This document shows, piece after piece, positions 30,241 to 42,200 of a stretch of 64,000 nucleotides of DNA. The notes beneath the pieces are model-generated. The model worked only from the letters and a program-made list of their open reading frames with translations. It did no database searches and had not been told where the DNA came from. Numbering within the stretch: position 1 is the first letter of the stretch; each line of letters begins with the position of its first letter. Source of the DNA: Asterias amurensis (taxonomy: Eukaryota > Echinodermata > Asteroidea > Forcipulatida > Asteriidae); assembly GCF_032118995.1 (NCBI RefSeq), contig NC_092661.1:2358501-2422500 (forward strand). The letters are read 5' to 3'. The position numbers and the translations under genes are program-made.

Positions 30241-33200
30241 CTGCAAGGGGTCAAGTTGAAATACTGTTTAATAAAAAATAATAACAGTAGCTTCTAAAAT
30301 AGCGTATATCCGTCACTCAGTGACGCTCAGGGCACTTTAACGAACAGTATTTTTTCTGCAAGGTATGTGAGACTACGTTTGAGTTATGAGACTAACTCCT
30401 TTAACATAGCACCATGTAAATAATAGTAAACATTATAAAAACAATTAAATAGTGCCAAATCAATGCTCAATGGTGCTTACAGAGTTATATTAAAACAAAA
30501 ATCCCCTAAAAACACAAAGTCGTTATCAAAATTAACAACAAGGTATCAAAATAAGTTTAAAAATAACAAGCAATTACAGAAATGTACAATATACAATATC
30601 AATACAATATGCAATAAAAAATACACAATATACACTAGAGAGATATGCAATGTTTTAAAATGAAAAGGTTTAATGTAACATTTTACAAGGTGCTGTGGCG
30701 CAATATGCTGCCAATCAAACCAGGAAAACCAGGGCGAACCCCCTTCTCTTTTTGATAAGGCACTGGGTTCTTTAACGTGCGTTACACAACACACTGAACC
30801 AACAGCTTGCGACATCCCACGCTCGAAAAGCATCCACACTTGGGTTGAAAAGTGCCCTCACTTAGGTGAAGGGAGGCAAATGATTGGAGGATGATAATAA
30901 CAATAAAGAAAACTTATATCACACAATATCCACCTAATAAGGTACTCAAAGCGCATGAAAAGAAGAAAACAAAAAACAAGAGAAAGAAAGGGAAACAAAA
31001 GAAAGAAACAAACTACTGAAAATCTGTTTGAAACAAATGAAATTTCAATTAAAGGAATGGTCCAGCATGCGCAAAAGGCCTGCCCCCCTAGTTAGGATAG
31101 CTGTTCTTTATGGGTAAAAAGCACCCGTGAGCTCAGCGTCCCTATAGCGTTGAGCGTTATGCAAGGGGTTTACTAAGAAGAAAGAAGGGCTGGGACAACA
31201 TCTTACCTTGCTGTATGGCCGTCAGGAGGTTATTTCTTTCGTTATTAACTTGTGGAGCCTTTGGTCGCATTGATGCTCGATTCGGAGACGCCAAGCTGCC
31301 AGGACTAGATGACTCTGGTATATCCCCACCATGTGGAGGAGAAGGTGCGGGGGCAGGCATCGGGGGTGGAGGGGGTATGGATTTGCCGTCCGTTACCCCG
31401 ACGGGAGGGGGTGGTGGTGGGGGCGGGGGCGGGGGAATGTTTGCGTTTGTAGTGGGTGCAGCGGGAGGGGCGGGCGGGGGCGGCACATGATTGACGTCGT
31501 TGTTCATGATGGGCGTGTCCCCGAGATGACTGGGGGGCAAAATGGTCTGGTTGACGGGGATATGTTGGGGTCTGTTGTGGTCCTTCGCAGGCGGCGCCTG
31601 GTGGTTGAATGCCTGGGGGGGTACGGCTGGTGCAGGTCGCTTCGGAGTGCTGGCCGAACCGTTTGACATCGGCGGCTGCTCATGGTCAGGTGTTGGGAGG
31701 TTCGACGGGGGCGGGGGCGGTCGATTTGTGGGGCGGTGCGATGCTCGATGACCGCTGTCATATGAGCCCCCTTCGTCGAATCCTTCCGATGAGGATCTTG
31801 ACATACTCTCTTTCGTGGCAAGAGGTTGATGGTACGGCTGTTGAACCGGTGCCTGCTGCGGCTGCTGATACTCATTAATGTTTTGGTTTGAACCCTTCGT
31901 TTCCGAGGTGGGCGTCGGCGTGGGCGTGGCCTCCTCCATGAACTCTTGACCCTGTGCCATGGCCTGCCATTTCTGTTTTGACGTTTTGATGCGACTTGGC
32001 TTGTCCTGTTGTTTTGACTTTGCGTGTCGCTTCTAAAATAACAACATTGGCAAAAAAATTAGAATGTTAAGTTTGAGAAAAATACATATCATAAGGATTG
32101 GTAGGTAGCTTTCTTCATTTCTTTCATTTTATGTCTCCAGGCACATAAGTCCTGAAGGCCACATTAAGGTTTGGGCTACAATCAACAATTTGTCCAGGGG
32201 CCGTTGCTACCTACTCCTGGGGCTTGAACAGAGTTACCCCCTTTACAATCCATACGGATGTAGGCTTGAGCATCATCCATCAGAAGGCTGAATAATAAAA
32301 ATTCATAAATACCTTGGACGGTTTCAAGTCTCTGATTGGTCAAAACCCGGTCACATGTGGGAGTGTTTACAGTGGTATAAAGACCGGCTTAGGAAAATAG
32401 CGAATAAGTGGCCACTAAATCAGCATACATTGTGTAAACCTTGCGCGTTGCTGTATCGCATGCTTGTTTATATCCATGTTAGTTTCATTGCAACTTCGCG
32501 CACGCGCGCTGAAAATGTATCCATTTTGAGTGCGAGCGTGTAACAGGTGCACGCGTATAAACTGACGCTGAGCTCATGCGCACGTTTTAATGCACAAAGA
32601 ACAGCTATCGTCCAATCATTTGCCTCCTTTGACCCCAGTGAAGGCGCTGAACAGATCATTATTTAAAAGAGTCACTGGTCTCAAAGATCAGTAATGTGAT
32701 TAACGCACGAAAGAGATGGGAACCATCAAAAGCTCAAAGATGGCCCCTGAATATGTCTGGAAGTACCGTCAAGAGAAAAGTCACAAAATTTGGACAATTT
32801 TAGCCGTTTAATTCGCTAAAAAAGGTATTTATTAATGGGAATAACAGTGTTCGTACCCGGTCTTCACTGCGTGGTAATGACCTTGGTTGGTGGCTGGCGC
32901 TGTTAACAGACATCGCCTCCGGCTCGGTCCGTTAACAGCGCCAGCCACCAACCCGGTCATTACCACGCAGTGAAGACCGGGTACTCGCACTGTTATTTCC
33001 TAACTAAAACATTCATTTAGTGCACAGGCGCTTTACATCAAATTGACATTAACCAATAAAAGTTTTTAAGTGCATGAGTTAAAAATACAGAATCAGCAAA
33101 ACAAAAGATACTCAACATTTTAACATCATTCTTTTAAGACAGAAGATGTTCAATTGAAAACAAAAACAAGACCACCGGACTTAAAGTCCTGTCTTGAGTT

Positions 33201-36200
33201 TACTGGCCGGCACTAAAATCACTAGCCTCTGACCAGGGCCAAATTTCATAGAGCTGCTAAGCACAAAAATTTGCTTAGCATGAATTTTTTGCCTTGATAA
33301 AAACAGGACTACCAATCAGATTTCTTCGTGATTTTCAGGATAAGCAAACAACAGCTGAATCCAACTACCAAGCAATATCCAACCAATGGAAATTTGGTTG
33401 GTAATCCTGTTTTTATCAAGGAAGAGATTTCATGTAAAGCAAATTTTTGTGCTTGAAATCAAGCCTAGTAGTCCATTGTAAATTTTGATCCCTGATTGGC
33501 CCACTGTGGACCATTTTTAATAGCTGGAACAACTTCAAAGCACACACCCCCCCCCTGATTGGCCAACAGTGGACCAATTACTATAGCCGGAACAACTTCA
33601 GGCCCCCCCCCCTACCCTTAGGACTTGCCCAAGGCTCACACCTTTACCTTTTTCCTGTTCTTCTTTTCTCTGATATCCGTGATATTCTTCTGCATCTCTT
33701 CGCACCAAAGCTGGAAGAAGTACTTCGGGTCAGTGTAGAACTTTAAGGCTTCCTTACCGTCTTCCCTGAAAGGACAAAACATCAGAACGGTTTCAGACGT
33801 TTGAGATCGCCTTGGGATAAGTTATTATTTGAATCCAATCTACATGTAAAGGCATTGTCACACAATGCAACTTCGGGGCAACCAGTCGGACAATTTCTCC
33901 AAAAGGTGCAAGAGCACTCACCTCGGCCCAATCTCACGGCGCTGCTCACCGCCGTAATCTGCACTTATGATCACCATTCTCAACTTACATGTACATGCAA
34001 GCGCCGAATGTCTGCGCTACAATGCCTAGTTATGTGGAGTACGCAAGCGCAGAAGCCAAAATTCCCTGCTGACCCGTGAAATAAGCTTGACGTAAGCACG
34101 GAATTCACCTCATTTTGTAAGCCCCGATTCTTTGCTTACGATAAGCATAGCCATGAAATTGGGCCCTGGTCATATATAAACAATCTTCCCGTCAAGGCAA
34201 CTCGGCAAACTCCCACAGGGGGAAATAAAGACCAAGCTTGCAACAGCCAATCTCTAAACTTGTGTACTTCAGGTTTACATTTTTTTTGTACATCTCAAAA
34301 CGAAAAAGGAGAACATTTTCATATTCAGGGGGATTATCATCAGAGCCTAGAAGAGGGGGCACCCGATTTGATTCAAACCTGGGCTTTAAATCTCAATCAG
34401 ACTTCATTCTTAAATGGGAAATATTCTCATCTAGGCATTCTCATCTGGGCAATATCCCTGTTGGCCATGCAAGTCTCGTGGCCTCTTCAAAAAGCTTGGT
34501 TTTAAATCCAAAAACTTTGCTCATGGCTTTGGCTCCCCAACTAACAAAAAATCCAAATCTGTGCTTTTTTCCCCAATTTGAGTTTACATCCGCACTTGGG
34601 CACTATCCCAATCTGGGTGCTAAGTTCCCAGTTGGGCATTACTTTACCTATACTGGCTCAAGACATTGAGATCAGGTGGCGGGTCGCATCTGAGGTAGGT
34701 CTCCCTCATGCCAGCTTGCATGGTGTGAACGTCAAACGTAACCACGTCTGGAATGGTGCTAGCCCGAAACTGCTGTACGTCCAACAGCTGCGTCAACTCA
34801 ACTAAACAATTTGAGGATTTGTTTGGGTTTGGATTTAATTTTCATTAATTGGGTGGGAGTCTGGGATTGCCCTGGGAGGGTAAGGATTAGGAGTCGGAAA
34901 TCGAAACTCGGCCATCCATAGTGCTTCTCGATTACTACATTATTGTAGTTGAACTTAAAGGTTGGACGCACCTTTATTAGAAGTGTTGAAAAATGCTCGG
35001 CAAATGTTGTGTGCAGCTTTTATTCATATTTCCCTTAAATAAAAAAACAGCTCTAAACTTTTTCCTGAGATTCTAATTGATCGTAATTAAGAAGCGCTTT
35101 ATAAGAAGCAAATATTATGATTATACTATTATTCAAAAAAGTCCTCTTTTGATATTTAATGATCTTTTTATTTTTGCTTCTAAATTACAGGTAATTGTCG
35201 TTTGACTTGACGGAATTTTTTTTATAGTTAAACAGCCATTAAAGGATGATCTAAAATATATAGATACTACAGTTTTCTTATAGCTGGAGTCCATAGGAAA
35301 CATGACAAAAATATAGCGAGTCTCTTACCTCACGTTAAAACATGGTAAAAATGTTTTTTCTACAGAACGCTTCTAGCAAAATTTCTGAAAAACGCGGGGT
35401 CAAAAATACCTGCGCGACAAAGGAATCGTGACGTCAGTGGCGGCTATTTGGTGTGGAAAATAGCGCCCTCAGTTTGCCAAAGCTGGAGAACTGTGTTCAC
35501 ACCCAATTAGGGGAATATCGTCACTGGCGTCAAGAGGTCATTATAATAGACATGATAGATAAGCCGTTTTTGACTCTCGGCTGAAAAAGCTGCGCGGCCG
35601 CCGGCCGGGTGCATTTTTTACTCGAGTTATTCGTTACTAAATGCAAATTTTGAGAGTAAAATGGTTATTAACCGGTATCTACGATGTCTATTTAGCCATA
35701 AAAAGTTAATAGTTGAAATATTGAGATCATCCTCTATTGGCTCTTTAACAACAATTTTTGGAATACCATTTTATTTATCTTGATGGCAATTGTTTCTTTG
35801 TATGTGACCTGCCAAGTGGCTAAGCGAGGAATAACATTGCATTCAAGCTCTGTTTTTACTTTAGAAAGGGGCTGTTTCTCACAATGTTTTTATACTGTCA
35901 ACAGATCTCCATTGCTTGTTTACATGTTAGTTCTCATGCTGACAATTATTTTGAGTTATTTTCCAGTCCCTTTACAAACAAGCCTCCCCTCAGCGAAGTC
36001 AAGAGCTTCCAGAATCACTTGATCTTTAATGATCTATGCATCACACTCATTGACAAGTGTCAAAGAAAAAAACGAATATTGGTTTTCATGACAACGTTTA
36101 AAATGCAAATTATGGTTTTCCCAAAACAGCTGCAGTGCATAACCTCAATAATTATCTCAAGAAAATGAAGGGAGACCGGTCTTCAGGGAACCTGGGAAGG

Positions 36201-39200
36201 GGAGAGAGGTCTCCGCGACACCTCAACGATGGTGAGTCATCGTTACGGACAATCGAGTCAGCGGATCAAGCCAGCGCTGTCCAAGGTGATTTGCGTCCGG
36301 CTTAATATCAAAAGGAGATCCGTTTCTGGATGACGAAGCAATTTCAGGATGGCGTTTAGATTTATCGCTTGTTTTCACATCGATAAGTTTTTGATGCCTT
36401 TTGTCATCATACAATCATGAAAGTATATTTTTTTCTGTTGGAACACTACATTTTACGTAGTTAACTTGTTATGCTGTGAGGGGCACTGGACACATCATGC
36501 TAAAAGTGACCTGGGCCCAATTTCATAGCACTGCTAAGCACACAAATTTGCTTAGCATGAAATTTCTTCCTTGATAAAAACAGGATTACCAACCATATTT
36601 CCATTTGTTGCATATTGCTTGTTACTTGTATTCAACTGTTGTTTGTTTATCCTCAAGACCACGTGGAAATTTGGTTGGTAATTCTGTTTTTAACCAAGGC
36701 CAAAATGTCATGCTAAGCAAATTTTTGTGCTTAGCAGCGCTATGAAATTGGCCCGACCATTGCAGCTGGTTATTTGTGTGTTTCAATCGAACCCATGTGA
36801 GGATGCAGGGGTCGATATCACAGAACTCTTCCTAACTTGGGACTAGTCAGAGGCAATGCTAAGAGATAGGACAACTCTTAGATTAAGACCAGTTACTGGT
36901 CCTAACTTCAGAAAAGACTAGTCTTATCTCTTTGTGAAATCGAACCCAGAACAGCTGTGTTCGATTGTGGTATATGTGTGTTACTTAAATGAGAATAAAT
37001 TTATGAATATTTTCAATCTCAGGAAAAAGCAGAGTTGCACATTTCACAAAATTCTTATTTTTTTGTAATTAATCATTTTCACAGTGTTTATTTAAAATAA
37101 AATAAATTGAAGTAGTGAATTATCAAGCACTTTGTATGGGTAAGACTCATCTCCAAATCCTAAACCGATCCTCCTACCCAATTGAGAATGTTAAAGATCC
37201 TCTGTGCCCATTTGGGAATATAGACAGGGGGTGGTTTATTTTGTTACTGGGTTTTACCTGTAAGGGGTTAGGAGGTTGAGCTTGGGCGGTTTGTCACAGC
37301 GCATGTAGGTTTCCCGCATTGCAGAGGGCATTGTGTAATTGGCCACCACCTCTTGGTCCAATAGTGTGGAGCTTTTGAAGGCTTTACGCATCTGGATGTC
37401 TTGCAATGAGACTGCGGGATGGTTTGCAAGGGTGTGCAGAGAAGAGAGGAGAGCAGCAGGAAGTGATGCAAAAATGGAGAAGTGAGTAAGAAAGATGCAG
37501 AAGTAGTAAGAAAGTAGTTAGAAAGATAGAGTAGTAAGAAAGTATTAATAAAGATGAAGAAATAGTAAGAAAGAAGCAGAAGTAAGAAAGATGGAGAAGT
37601 AGTAACAATGATTTAGAAGTAATAAGAAAGCAGAAGAAGGATGCAAAAGTAAGAAAGATGCAGAAAGAGTAAGAACGATGGAGTAGTAAGAAAGTAGAAG
37701 AAGTAAGAAAGATGAGAAAGTTGGAGAAGTTAGAAAGATGAAGAAGTAGTAAGAAAGATGATGAATTAAGAAAGATGGAGAAGTAGGAAGAAAGATGGTG
37801 AAGTAGTAAGAAAGATGCATGGAGAAAGATGGAGATGGTACGAAGGGCAAGTAGGGATTATGAGGAGCGATGGTAAGATTTGAAAGCAAGGGCAAAATGG
37901 GAAAAGCATGACGGGAGAAAAAGATGCAATTGTTGTATTATAGAAAGCCGTTTTACCAAGCACCAATGCTACCAGAGATGATTAAAATACAATGTAAACA
38001 CAATAACGTATTAAATGTCAGTGTAACTAATAAACTACATGACCCCTACAAAATATAATGTTACGTTAGCATTCCCACTAGCTTAGTAAACTAAATGTCA
38101 GTGAACTTTTCCTTTGCTCGGTCAACAATTTTTATGGAAAGCCGTCTCTGTTCCAGGACAGAAAACTACAAATTTGTGCAAACATTGAACCCATCTTAAG
38201 TTAGGACAAGTAACTCATCTTAACTCAAGATAGGATTAATCCTAGCGTTTTGTGAGATCCACCCCTGGTCATTGCCTTGGTGCCCTTCCCCCAGTAGAAA
38301 GTTAAAATTTCCTCATACATGGAGGTTGGCCTTTTACCAAGGAGAAAACGCCTTTGTGTCCTTGCTTGACAAAGCACAGGCCTACAGAGGTAAATTTTGC
38401 ATTGGGAAAGTTCACCAAAGTCTAGTAGGATAGGAAAATTTGAAAGGTCATCAAAGGTCATGACCTGGGCAGGTAAAGAGGTCATGGCCTCCCCATGTGG
38501 CCTAGCCTCTGTGTCATTCCAGACCTGACTATGCATAAATATTTACAACTCAAATTATGGACTTTTGAAGCAATTGAAAATGGAATTCACAAATTTGCAC
38601 TGCACCTGCTAATGCATTTTAGAAATAGATTTTTAAAGCATTTGCTTTTAAAATATTCACAAGCTGAGAAGAAAAATAGGATACTGATTTAAGAACGGAC
38701 AGAGAGCCTGAAAATGGCGGATTTGCAAGTACTACTGATGGTTAGTCATAGGAATATTCTACATGTATATTGACAGTCCACAGAGAGTGGATTGTCGGGC
38801 ACGGTCGGACAGAATATATGCATATTAATATTCATAAAGCAGTGAATGCAGCGAGATGGATTGTTCCCATTCACTTGTGATCCTTTAATCACAGTCTACT
38901 ATGAGTAACAGAAATGCCAGATGCTTCTGAAAAGGACTGTGGTACTTTTTGTACGGCACAAAACACATTGTTCACAGATTTACATTAAACTCACACAGAA
39001 TGAAGATAATGATGGTAGAAAGCTTCCCCTAATATATTACTTGCTTGGGACAGACAAGTCACAAACATATTTTTTTTCAGAAATTATTTTAGCATGTATT
39101 TTCGGGAAATTGTTTTACTCAATTCTCAAAAACTACAGCACCTCAGCAACTAATATTTAAAGGTAAACTTTCTTCGTGTATTATTTTCTTCAAACGGTAT

Positions 39201-42200
39201 TTTATAAATTTAATTTATCTGTGGACATTGTGTTTTGTGTCCAGCAAAAGGTACCCAGACCCTTTAAAGCCATTGGACCCTTTCGGTAAACAGTATTTTC
39301 CAAGTCCCACACTTTGTGTATCACAACTTATATATAAAATAACAATCCTGTGGAAATTTAGGCTCAATCAGTCATCGGAGTCGGGAGAAAATAACGGGAA
39401 AACCCACCCTTGTTTCCGCACGTTTCGCCGTGTCATGACATGTGTTTAAAATATATCCGTAATTCTCGCTAACGAGAATTGATAATTGTTTTAATGTTTT
39501 CTCAAAAAGTAAAGCATTTCATGGAAGAATATTTCAACAGAAGTCTTTCACCATTACCTTCTGTAAACCCTGTAAGTTATTTGTAAATCTGTAAACTTTT
39601 ATTTTTTTTCTGTTCCGAAAATGTATAATGGCTTATAATTCCAAATAACAAAAAAATTGGTGCGGCCGCCAAAATCGCAGCAGGCGGGGACAGGCAGTTG
39701 ACATGTTATTTATTCGACTTGGCCTAAGTTCACACATTCCCATGTACACGTCCATGAACATTGTATATGGAGTAATCTGTCGCAGAACATCCCTGACTAA
39801 AATGTCAAAAACAGGAAGGAAGTACAGGACTTGGACAAGTTGGACTGGGAAGTACTAGTTTCATCATGTATAGGCTAACTTTTCACTTTTCTGCCGACAG
39901 TTACATGTACATGTACATGTACATGTATTGTACACATGCATAGACTTCTTAGGCAACATGTACCTGTACACACAGACTTTTGGTTTCAATTCAAACTTAA
40001 TGCTCAATGTTTCATGGTCTCAGAACACAAGGAAATATCCTTGCATGCCCTTAAAGCCATTGGACCCTTTTGGGTACAGAAAAAGAAAAAAAAAGTTCAC
40101 AGATTTACAAAAACTTACAGGGTTTAATTTACAGAAGGTAATGGTGTTAAGACATCTCTTGAAATATTACTCCATGAAATACTTTACTTTTTGAGAAAAC
40201 ATTTTAAAAACAATATCAATTCTCGATAACGAGAATTACAGATTTATTTCAAACACATGTCATGACATGGCGAAACGTGCGGAAAACAAGGGTGGGTTTT
40301 CCCATTATTTTCTCCTGACTCCGATGACCGATTGAGCCTAAATTTTCACCGGGTTGTTATTTTATATAGAAGTTATGATACACGAAGTGTGGGCCTTGGA
40401 CATTACTGTTTATCGAAAGTGTCCAATGGCTTCAAAAACAAGTCATAAATGAATTACTTTAGAAAATGTGTTTGAAAATAATCAGAGAAAGAGTAGGCGT
40501 CGAGGTCTTTACTGGCGCGGTGGTTTTACACAATTAAAACCGGTAGTCTGGTCATGGCCTTGCAATAACAGGACCCAGATCGCACGGCCGAGACCAAAGC
40601 AGTTGCTCAACCTTTTAAACAGCAGTCCAAGACAGAGTCAACTACTCTTTTATTCCCATTCATAATGCCTTATCTTAACTTACATGTAGCAAGTAAGGGT
40701 ACATCGTACGACGTATTCAAATTAGGCCTTACATCAAGGCAATGACGATTGGCAATGGAGGCAATTGCATCCGATTCCCCCTCTAGGTATCGGGCCTGTG
40801 TACGTACAGTTTGTGACATACAGGGCCCAATTTCATGGCTCTGCTTACCGTAAGCACAGAATCGGCGCTTACGGAAGCAGGGAATTCTGTGCTTACGGCA
40901 AGCCTATTTCACGGGTTAGCGGCGAACTTTGGCTTCTGCGCGTGCATACTCCACGTTACTAGGCATTCTACGCTTACAAGGCTAGCGCAGAAATTCGGCA
41001 CTTGCAAGTAAGTAGGGATTCGTGATCGTAAGCGCAGAATTTGGCGGTAAGCAGAGCCATGAAATTGGGCCCAGTACCCTGAGTACTGTACATTGTGTGT
41101 TGCGCAAACGGATGCAGTACATCATGTACACTACATGTACGTGTGCACTGTGCTGTACATCAATGTATTGCAAAATATAAAAAGTATTAGACTAAAACCA
41201 ACAGGTGAACCATTTTCATTCACAAGGCCACAATGTCAATGGCATACAATCAAAATTGATTTTACAAAAAATGTTCGCCTGTAACAATAACATCACAATG
41301 TTTTGTACGAAAAGAACCAATTGTATGCATAGCACAAATGCATGTTTGCATACAATTTAAGAAATTAATAATGATCTAGGTTGTCTCGTAAACTCGGGTG
41401 TGATTCCTGGCTAGACGACAGCTGACGGCTGCACACATATTGTTGTGCTTAGCTTCTTTCTGTCCTTTAAAGCAGCTCTACAGACACATGTAACTGGGCC
41501 CTGGTCGTTGCCTTGGTGCCCTTGAAATACTCCAGTAGAAATTGGAGGGTGCCCTTTACCAAAATGCCTTGGTGCCCTCAAAACAAAGCATACATGTACA
41601 GTACATGTACAGGCCTGGTACTGTTCGAGCCAGAAACAGCAGACAGTTGAAACCGTACACTTCTCAATTAATAGCATGTCATACAGTAATAGGATTTCCT
41701 CTTCAATGAACATATTGAATGCATCAATGTCATGTCTACAATAGTTCAAACAACAAGTTTAGCTCAATCCTGGAACATTCCACAAACAACCGGAAACTTC
41801 TCCAGAACTTTTTTTTTACTTTTAAAAGGCACAGGGGTCGATTTCACAAAGAGTAAGGACTTAGGACTAGTCCTACACATGTAGGAAGTAGGAGATATAT
41901 GTGTAGCCTACAAAACGTATGGTTAGTCCTAACTGGAGATAAGACTAGTCCTACATGTAACTCTACGAGGTCGTTCAGACACAGTACTAAAGTTGGTTAA
42001 AGGGATGCTGCAGTGAATTAAAATAAAACAGTAAATTTTGCTTTCATTTATTTCTGTTATATGTATTGAACATCAATAAAATGTGTTTTGTTTTTTCCCC
42101 CGACATATCTCACTTGCGTAATTAGCGAATAAGTCATGCCCCCCCTTTTGTGGATTGTTACCGCCCCCCTACCATCGACGTCACGTCGGGAATTCAAACA

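Noticed and set aside
31215..31878. Plus-strand Gly-rich frames
   Set aside because: Antisense of the WASF polyproline exon; Pro codons read backwards give Gly/Trp runs.
37384..37895. Minus-strand Leu/Ser/Phe-rich frames resembling membrane segments
   Set aside because: They are translations of the pyrimidine-rich tandem repeat upstream of WASF exon 2a.
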